Notes under the pieces: model-generated
The model's input: only the letters and a program-made list of their open reading frames with translations
Told to the model about the DNA's origin: nothing
Databases searched by the model: none
Made by a program: the position numbers and the translations under genes
From: an uncultured Bacteroidota bacterium
GTDB lineage: Bacteria; Bacteroidota; Bacteroidia; Chitinophagales; Chitinophagaceae
Direction: 5' to 3'
Assembly: GCA_946479615.1 (NCBI GenBank)
Contig: CAMLGR010000136.1
Span: 1 to 12,826, forward strand
Length of the DNA stretch: 12,826 bases
Shown here: one piece after another, positions 8,025-12,826 of the stretch
Position numbering within the stretch: position 1 is the first letter of the stretch
Layout: each line of letters opens with the position of its first letter

Positions 8025-8078
8025 AGCCGACTTCTTTAATTTAGTAAGTCCGCTTATCGTACATCAAAAATCTTTTTA

Positions 8079-8573
8079 TTGAAAACACTACTTCTTGTCC
8101 GTCATGCAAAAAGTGACTGGAACGACCCCTCTCTGAAAGATTATGATCGTCCCTTAAATGACCGTGGTAAAAGAGATGCACCGATGATGGCGCAACGATT
8201 GATCGATAAGCGTGTAAAGATCGATGCATTCATATCCAGTTCTGCCAAGCGCGCCCGTAAAACCGCTGAGATCTTTTCTTATGCATTCAACCGGAAAAAA
8301 GAAGATATTGTCCTGGTGGATGATCTTTACCTGGCGCAGCCTTCCGTATTTCTCGATGTGATCAATAAAGTAAGCGATGATCATAATTGCATAGCGGTGT
8401 TCTCACATAATCCTGGTATAACCGATTTTGCCAATACATTATCGGAGGTAAGAGTAGACGATATGCCCACCTGCAGCATTTATGCAGTAAGGTTAAGAGT
8501 GAAACACTGGAAAGATTTTACCGATTCCAATAATGAATTCTGGTTCTTCGATTACCCACGTGCAGGCGAATAA
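8079..8573 (+). CDS. sixA: SixA-type phosphohistidine phosphatase
   Basis: This 164-residue protein is a short histidine phosphatase of the SixA branch, whose members remove phosphate from phosphohistidine, classically on histidine phosphotransfer proteins. The opening LLLVRHAKSDW (4-14) carries the RH signature with phospho-accepting His9. The second core histidine is His110 in FSHNPG (108-113). SSAKRARKTAEIF is the conserved helix after the first strand. The start is a TTG at 8079: there is no in-frame ATG between it and the upstream stop at 8037, and the RHxK block must be near the N-terminus. The last 22 bp overlap the end of the convergent glycosyltransferase gene. The physiological substrate is unknown, because no phosphorelay genes lie nearby. 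Confidence 0.88.
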   Translation: MKTLLLVRHAKSDWNDPSLKDYDRPLNDRGKRDAPMMAQRLIDKRVKIDAFISSSAKRARKTAEIFSYAFNRKKEDIVLVDDLYLAQPSVFLDVINKVSDDHNCIAVFSHNPGITDFANTLSEVRVDDMPTCSIYAVRLRVKHWKDFTDSNNEFWFFDYPRAGE

Positions 8574-9703
8574 ATTTTTTCTTCCAGTTTTTTTATCAAT
8601 GATTCAACCGCTGCCGGTAATGATTCAGCAGCCGTGCAGGGTTTGATCTTATAATCAAACTGATGCGCTGCCTGCAACGCTTCCTTCAATGAAAATTTTT
8701 GCTGGGGTATACAACAAGCCAGTTTTTGTTGTGAAAGATAACCGGAGAGGTATTCCTGTTCCGGTTGACCCGGGGTAGCCACGAGGATCGATTTTTTACC
8801 CAGTACGGCAAGATCCATTACAGTCGAGTAACCGCTGCGGCTGATCACCAGTTCTGCACGTGCAGCTTCCTTAGTATATTCTTCAGTAGAAAGATGATTA
8901 AAAAAAACAATGTCGTTGGTAGAAGGGATCAATGAACTTTGTGCCGGCAGCCCTCGTACAATAGTAGCCGTGCCATTATAATGACTGATATCATGAATGA
9001 TCCTGTTTTCAAAAATAGTCCGTTGCGGTTCGGGCCCTGATAAAGAAATAAACAGGTGCTGTTTTTTAACCGCTTCCTGTTTTGGCTGCAATCTCGATAA
9101 GATGCCGGTATAATGGACAGGGATGGCAGGCATTTTCAGAGGGTGCGACAGATCGCCCGCCAGGTTATCCTTTCCGGGTTGATCGGGTACCCAGCAGCAG
9201 GTAAACCGGTTGATAAACCGGTAATTCTGCTTTTGCAGCAGGTTTGCCACCGGCTGACCGCCGGGGCCTTTCAATCGCAACTGGTGGGTTATAAAGACAC
9301 TGGTAATTTCAGGGTGATACAGGCCAAACCGATTATCCGAGATCACGGCATCGAACCCATATTCTTCTACCGCCATTTTCAGCCATCTGTGTTCTGTTTT
9401 GATCGCCCGCAGCAGCCGGGGAGACTGTAGCAGCAATCGTAGCAACAGTGTACGGGAGGAGCGGCCATATTTTACCCGGTAGCCCGGCAATGATAAAAAC
9501 GGCAGATCAGGGAACTCGGCCACTAAAAGGGCTTTTTGAGGGCCTTCCCCGGCCAGCCAGACCTCTGCATACTTCAGCAGCTCATAAATGACAGGAATAC
9601 AACGCGTAGCATGTCCCAGGCCCCAATCCAGGGGGGCTACGAGGATGCGTGGTTTACGACGTTTTTTTTCCTCCTGGCCATGATCAGCGTTAATTTTTAT
9701 CAT
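8552..9703 (-). CDS. MurG-like GT-B glycosyltransferase (GT28-type)
   Basis: This 383-residue protein has a two-domain GT-B layout. The N-terminal nucleotide-sugar-transferase motif PLDWGLGHATRC spans residues 24-35 and resembles the GxGGH loop of MurG/GT28 enzymes. The C-terminal half carries ISRSGYSTVMDLAVLGKKSILVATPG..EQ, like the SRAGA..E donor-binding block of MurG. No signal peptide or membrane helix is seen, so it probably acts at the cytoplasmic membrane face on a lipid or cell-surface acceptor. Acceptor and sugar cannot be read from sequence, and it is not MurG itself (no mur neighbours, different N-terminal loop). The first 18 residues are charged and poorly conserved in appearance, so the true start could be slightly downstream. 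It is divergent from the lipoprotein gene at 9809 across 105 bp, with no clear -7 element found for it. Confidence 0.8.
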   Translation of the reverse strand: MIKINADHGQEEKKRRKPRILVAPLDWGLGHATRCIPVIYELLKYAEVWLAGEGPQKALLVAEFPDLPFLSLPGYRVKYGRSSRTLLLRLLLQSPRLLRAIKTEHRWLKMAVEEYGFDAVISDNRFGLYHPEITSVFITHQLRLKGPGGQPVANLLQKQNYRFINRFTCCWVPDQPGKDNLAGDLSHPLKMPAIPVHYTGILSRLQPKQEAVKKQHLFISLSGPEPQRTIFENRIIHDISHYNGTATIVRGLPAQSSLIPSTNDIVFFNHLSTEEYTKEAARAELVISRSGYSTVMDLAVLGKKSILVATPGQPEQEYLSGYLSQQKLACCIPQQKFSLKEALQAAHQFDYKIKPCTAAESLPAAVESLIKKLEEKIYSPARG

Positions 9704-9808
9704 TTTAGTCGGACGGGATACTAATTTCTTTGTAAAATAGTTTTAATTTGGGAGCGTTCGCGTCAAATTTTCCGTTCCCTTTTGCGTTGAACACCATAAA
9801 TTCCGAAT

Positions 9809-9952
9809 ATGAAGAACATCACTAAATTATCATTGTTATTGCTGCTGGCAGGAATGTTGCTTATTTCTTCCTGCAGCCGTAACTATTATTCCGGTTCCGG
9901 TAAGGGCAGCAACTGCGGTTGTCCCAGCCATAAAGGAATGTCAGGGTATTAA
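9809..9952 (+). CDS. Small Cys/Gly-rich lipoprotein, function unknown
   Basis: This 47-residue reading frame has a clear lipoprotein signal: MKNITK, a Leu-rich core, and the lipobox LISSC with Cys22 as the lipidated residue. The mature part is only 26 residues, rich in Gly, Ser and Tyr, with a C-G-C pair (Cys36, Cys38) and a His (CGCPSHKGMSGY end). Short Bacteroidota lipoproteins with similar CGCP...KG endings are familiar to me, but I know of no assigned function. The Cys/His tail suggests metal binding or redox exposure (inference only). It is too short for most length cut-offs. It is followed after 13 bp by the next gene, and the pair ends in a terminator, which supports it being real. Confidence 0.75.
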   Translation: MKNITKLSLLLLLAGMLLISSCSRNYYSGSGKGSNCGCPSHKGMSGY

Positions 9953-9965
9953 ATTTTGAGCGGAG

Positions 9966-10208
9966 ATGAAAATGCCAACCCGTGATTTATTAGTCTTGCT
10001 GAAAAATGAGTTCATGAGCCAACGGGCTATTGATCATGAAGTCGAATGTCTGAATGATATTCTTCACACAGCTGAATCAGACGATCGTTTTTGTATTGCA
10101 CATGAACTGGTGGACAGGAACAGGATCACCTGCAAGCCAAAGAAAATCCTGAAAGTAATTCGGTATGTAGAATTACCGCCATTCAGGTTTTTGATCAACA
10201 AGAATTAG
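9966..10208 (+). CDS. Hypothetical 80-residue protein
   Basis: I do not recognise this protein. It is a soluble-looking, charged small protein with no signal peptide or membrane helix, and with cysteines at 28, 43 and 56 and several His residues. The N-terminal half is predicted helical by eye (LLVLLKNEFMSQRAIDHEVECLNDIL) and the C-terminus is basic and hydrophobic (KPKKILKVIRYVELPPFRFLI). It lies 13 bp behind the small lipoprotein gene and 22 bp before a terminator, so both probably share one transcript. The second in-frame ATG at 9972 has GGAG ending 6 nt upstream, a better start signal than the ATG at 9966, and would give 78 residues starting MPTRDLL. Confidence 0.7.
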   Translation: MKMPTRDLLVLLKNEFMSQRAIDHEVECLNDILHTAESDDRFCIAHELVDRNRITCKPKKILKVIRYVELPPFRFLINKN

Positions 10209-10230
10209 AGCATAATTTTTTTATAGAGGA

Positions 10231-10258
10231 AGAGAGATCAGCGATGGTCTCTTTTTTT
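10231..10258 (+). terminator. Intrinsic terminator after the small two-gene unit
   Basis: The stem AGAGATC (10233-10239) pairs with GGTCTCT (10246-10252) around a 6-base loop, extended outward by A-U pairs into a run of seven T (10252-10258). It lies 22 nt after the stop at 10208, on the + strand, and ends just before the left arm of repeat D. Confidence 0.85.
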
Positions 10259-10261
10259 ATT

Positions 10262-10470
10262 TCACGCAAAGCCGCGAAGAAGAACGCAAAGAATGTTTAG
10301 CACGGATATACGGACGGTCAAAAACTTTCTGCGTATCCGTGGCTAATAGTTTTTAAATGCAAATGATCATGATAATAACAAATGATTAGCCTACGGTTTT
10401 ACCATGGGTTTATACCTGTTTTATAATAATCCCTTTGCGCCTTTGCGAAAGCTTTGCCTCTTTGCGCGAA
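10262..10470 (-). repeat. Nested inverted repeat D, outer arms (CGCAAAG words)
   Basis: The left arm (about 10262-10291) carries CGCAAAG at 10265 and 10285 with a degenerate copy between. The right arm (about 10433-10470) carries CTTTGCG at 10433, 10441 and 10460 and CTTTGCC at 10452. The spacing is mostly 8 bp, so this locus uses octads rather than heptads. The arms align with several mismatches. The right arm ends 4 nt from the aat stop codon (aat runs on the minus strand). The roughly 140 bp between the arms hold the inner pair and AT-rich DNA in which I see no gene. Confidence 0.75.
10297..10347. repeat. Repeat D, inner inverted pair (CACGGAT words)
   Basis: TTAGC-ACGGATATACGGA (10297-10314) is opposed by CTGCGTATCCGTGGCTAA (10329-10346). 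The arms match except for a one-base gap near the base and a two-base gap inside, around a 14-base loop. A further partial copy, ATTAGCCTACGG, lies at 10384-10395. The words differ from the outer arms, so two repeat families are nested in one spacer. Confidence 0.65.
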
Positions 10471-10474
10471 ACCC

Positions 10475-11731
10475 TCACGATAGTTTCTTCAACGCTTCTC
10501 TCAGCTTCCCGATCATTTCAGAAATATCTTCTTTCTTACAAGTGCCTACACTCAGGCGGTACCAGGCCGAACTGCGGCTTGCACCAAAAGCATAAAACGG
10601 AACCACCGCGAGTTTAGCTTCATCCAATATGTAGGCAGTTACATCGCCCTGGTCCTTGAGTAATTTACCCGATTCAGTCTTCTTACCTGTCAAATCAATT
10701 TTTATGGTAAGATAAATAGCTGCTTCAGGAGTAATTGCTTCTACCGGCAACCCTTCGTTCTTCAACATGGTAAATCCATCATAAATACGATGCAGTCTTT
10801 CTTCGATCTCTTTTTTGAAATGCACCAGGTATTTCTGAATTGCAGGTTTATTATTCAGGAAATGAGCCACTGCTTTTTGTTCGGCCATAGGCGCCCAGGC
10901 ACCCAGGTGGGTAAGGATCGCCTTCATTTTATTGATTATGGTTGCTGGTCCAAAACTCCAGCCTACTCTCACGCCAGTCGCAGCAAATACCTTACTGATC
11001 GCATCGATATAGATCGTGTATTCACGCATTGCGGGTCTTAATGAAACCGGGTCATAATGCTGAATGGCTCCATAAGTAAGATGCCAGTACATCTGGTCAT
11101 ACATCACATATAATTTCTTTTCTGTATCGCCCCTGCGTTTGTTCTCTTCCAGTACCAGGTCGCAGATCGCTTCCAGGTCTTTTTTCTTGAAAGTAGTACC
11201 GGTCGGATTTTGCGGCGAGCATAAGGCTATCAATGTCGCTTCTTTGATATGCGGCCGCAGATCATCTGCCGAAGGCATGAAATTATTTTCTGCTTTGGCT
11301 TCGACAACAATATGTTCACCGCCTACAAAATGTGTATAGTGGTTATTGTTCCAGCTTGGTACTGCATAAATGACCTTATCTCCTTTATCACAAATAGCTC
11401 TGAATACTGCATAGATCAATGGACGGCCACCCGAGGCCACCAATGTTTCATTGATACCATAATCAAGTCCTTCTGTTTCTTTGGTAAAAGAAGTCACCGC
11501 TTCACGGAGATCGAGATTGCCTTCAGCGGCGGGATAATTGGTAAAGTGTTTCCGATACGCATCTACGATCGCATCTTCGAGTTCTTTGGGGATGGGGAAA
11601 ATGGAAGGATCAAAATCTCCTACTGTAAAATTATAAATACGCTCACCCTGGCGGATCTTTTCTCTTATTTCACCACCCAGTTTTACAATTTCGGAACCGA
11701 TCAGTGTTTCGGATAAATGAGACAATTTCAT
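10475..11731 (-). CDS. PLP-dependent class I/II aminotransferase (AspC-like)
   Basis: This 418-residue fold-type I aminotransferase transfers an amino group between an amino acid and a 2-oxo acid in the cytoplasm. Visible landmarks are YPAAEGNLDLREAV (66-79), the ASGGRPLIYAVFRA cofactor-site helix start (99-112), SPQNPTGT (172-179), the cofactor-binding Asp212 in YDQMYW, and the Schiff-base Lys247 in AISKVFAATGVRVGW (244-258), with a conserved Arg expected near 386-392 (SSAWYRLSVG). Aspartate is the usual guess for Bacteroidota homologues, but substrate cannot be fixed from sequence, so no symbol is given. Length is typical (about 390-430). Its ATG is 4 nt downstream of a -7 element, implying a leaderless or nearly leaderless message and transcription independent of msrB upstream. 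Confidence 0.92.
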   Translation of the reverse strand: MKLSHLSETLIGSEIVKLGGEIREKIRQGERIYNFTVGDFDPSIFPIPKELEDAIVDAYRKHFTNYPAAEGNLDLREAVTSFTKETEGLDYGINETLVASGGRPLIYAVFRAICDKGDKVIYAVPSWNNNHYTHFVGGEHIVVEAKAENNFMPSADDLRPHIKEATLIALCSPQNPTGTTFKKKDLEAICDLVLEENKRRGDTEKKLYVMYDQMYWHLTYGAIQHYDPVSLRPAMREYTIYIDAISKVFAATGVRVGWSFGPATIINKMKAILTHLGAWAPMAEQKAVAHFLNNKPAIQKYLVHFKKEIEERLHRIYDGFTMLKNEGLPVEAITPEAAIYLTIKIDLTGKKTESGKLLKDQGDVTAYILDEAKLAVVPFYAFGASRSSAWYRLSVGTCKKEDISEMIGKLREALKKLS

Positions 11732-11735
11732 GGGG

Positions 11736-11743
11736 CAAAAGTA
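11736..11743 (-). promoter_or_regulatory. -7 element immediately before the aminotransferase
   Basis: Read on the minus strand, TACTTTTG matches TAnnTTTG exactly and is followed by CCCC and then the ATG. Transcription from it would begin at or next to the start codon. The expected -33 position falls at the outer edge of inverted repeat E (11763), where no TTG is present. Confidence 0.6.
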
Positions 11744-11762
11744 AGACTTTTGGAGTGAGAGG

Positions 11763-11858
11763 ATGTACGATGTTGGATGTACGGTGTACGACTATCCTAT
11801 ACAAAAAAATCAGTTCATTTATAGAACTGACGTACACCGTACATCCAACATCGTACAT
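11763..11858 (-). repeat. Heptad inverted repeat E (aat-msrB spacer), perfect 28-bp arms
   Basis: Positions 11763-11790 and 11831-11858 are perfect reverse complements over 28 bp, four 7-bp units. The heptads in the left arm read GATGTAC, GATGTTG, GATGTAC, GGTGTAC from 11762. The 40-nt middle contains a second hairpin, TCAGTTC (11810-11816) against GAACTGA (11824-11830), which touches the right arm. The right arm ends 3 nt from the msrB stop codon, so the structure would form in the 3' untranslated part of the msrB message (minus strand). Confidence 0.92.
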
Positions 11859-11861
11859 TAC

Positions 11862-12437
11862 TTACTGCGTCTTATCAGTAAATTTCTTTTCTGCTTCTTT
11901 CGCTTTTTCAAAATCCAGTACTACACCATTAATGCAATAGCGAAGACCGGTTGGCGGCGGACCATCATCGAATACGTGACCCAGGTGTGATTTGCAACGG
12001 CCGCATTGCACTTCTGTTCTTTTCATACCCAATGTATTATCGGGTGTGTAAATAATACTGCCTTTACTGATAGGTTCGTAAAAGCTGGGCCATCCGCAAC
12101 CGCTTTCAAACTTGGTATCACTTTTAAACAAAGGATTTCCACAGACCGCGCAATAATAAGTACCGATCTCTTTGGAATCTTCGTATTTACTGGTCCAGGG
12201 TCTTTCGGTGCCTTTCTGACGGGCGATATAATAGACTTCCTGGGGAAGTATCTTTTTCCATTCCTGTTCCGGCAGATCTACTTTAGAGCTGTCGGTCGTA
12301 GAATAGATGGGGTTCTTTTTTTGAGTGCTATCCATTTTTTCCGTTTTTGTAGTGGGACTGGTTGATTGGGAATAGCTGCATTGCTGCATGGCAGCTGCTA
12401 TGGCAATGAAGAATATGAGCGTTATTTTTTGCATCAT
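11862..12437 (-). CDS. msrB: Exported peptide-methionine (R)-S-oxide reductase MsrB
   Basis: This 191-residue protein reduces methionine-R-sulfoxide in proteins. The MsrB domain covers about residues 56-180. It has zinc-binding CAVC (96-99) and CGRC (145-148), GCGWPSF (113-119) with the likely resolving Cys114, and the catalytic Cys168 in RYCINGVVLDF, where Gly171 replaces the usual Ser. Residues 1-19 form a hydrophobic export signal followed by Cys20 (AAMQQC). Gln at -1 is atypical for a lipobox, so lipoprotein processing is plausible but uncertain. A Ser/Thr/Lys-rich linker joins the signal to the domain. Envelope location fits repair of oxidised periplasmic proteins. The second Met (12434) is an equally good start. 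A -7 element lies 12 nt upstream. Confidence 0.94.
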   Translation of the reverse strand: MMQKITLIFFIAIAAAMQQCSYSQSTSPTTKTEKMDSTQKKNPIYSTTDSSKVDLPEQEWKKILPQEVYYIARQKGTERPWTSKYEDSKEIGTYYCAVCGNPLFKSDTKFESGCGWPSFYEPISKGSIIYTPDNTLGMKRTEVQCGRCKSHLGHVFDDGPPPTGLRYCINGVVLDFEKAKEAEKKFTDKTQ

Positions 12438-12449
12438 CTTATTTTATAA

Positions 12450-12457
12450 CAAATTTA
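12450..12457 (-). promoter_or_regulatory. -7 element ahead of msrB
   Basis: On the minus strand TAAATTTG matches TAnnTTTG exactly, 12 nt upstream of the msrB ATG. No clear TTG is present 19-21 nt further upstream. Confidence 0.55.
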
Positions 12458-12568
12458 CGTACAGGTGGTTCGGTTGGTTTGTCGGGCATTTGTCAATGCC
12501 GGTATCTTAACATTTCCTTCGCGGCCATGAATTTACTCCAAAACTTAGGCCGGCGACCCATTTTTTAG

Positions 12569-12826
<258 letters not shown>

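Noticed and set aside
10404..10617. Two short plus-strand frames at the aat 3' end
   Set aside because: They run through repeat D and antisense to the aminotransferase, with repeat-derived residues only.
1480..11858. CRISPR array or CRISPR-like spacing
   Set aside because: Units are 7-8 bp and contiguous, with no unique spacers and no cas genes.
11763..11858. Insertion sequence or MITE with target-site duplication
   Set aside because: No duplicated flanking bases or transposase are visible, and the five loci share architecture but not sequence. A mobile origin is not excluded, only unsupported.
11704..11990. Plus-strand frames and a minus frame across repeat E (TSYI/VGCTVY-like peptides)
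   Set aside because: Products of the palindromic heptads, not genes.
12485..12500. 6-bp hairpin (GGCATT/AATGCC) in the msrB-adk spacer as a terminator or operator
   Set aside because: Short stem, no T-run, and it lies upstream of two divergent genes. Could be chance.

Overview
The window looks like core chromosome of a Bacteroidota bacterium, most likely Chitinophagales/Chitinophagaceae. The evidence is the rimP-nusA-infB order, a 961-residue IF-2 with a very long Lys/Glu- and Gly-rich N-terminal part, Bacteroidota-type -7 promoter elements (TAnnTTTG) ahead of several genes, few Shine-Dalgarno sites, and a long PurF-like amidotransferase. The genus-level placement is inference from remembered family features, not from a search.

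Layout. Positions 1-4484 (+) hold the end of rimP, nusA and infB (ribosome maturation, transcription elongation/termination, translation initiation), closed by a strong hairpin terminator. Positions 4548-7940 (+) hold a SurA-type periplasmic chaperone and the PurF-like enzyme, each with its own -7 element. At 8079-9703 a SixA-type phosphohistidine phosphatase (+) and a GT-B glycosyltransferase (-) converge and overlap by 22 bp. At 9809-10258 (+) there is a two-gene unit, a 47-residue lipoprotein and an 80-residue unknown protein, ended by a terminator. At 10475-12437 (-) lie a class I/II aminotransferase and an exported MsrB. The window ends inside adk (+). There is no stretch over 300 bp without a gene, and I see no tRNA, rRNA, CRISPR, IS element, phage or defence gene.

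The most unusual feature is non-coding. Five intergenic spacers (after nusA, after surA, after the purF-like gene, before/after aat, and between aat and msrB) carry long inverted repeats. Their arms are built from tandem 7-bp words (8-bp words in one case). Each locus uses a different word but the same architecture: palindromic arms in multiples of 7 bp, starting 0-30 nt from a stop codon. In one locus the two arms differ by exact 7-bp units. Several arm mismatches are G-U pairs only on the RNA strand of the upstream gene. I consider this repeat class the best candidate here for something undescribed or under-described.
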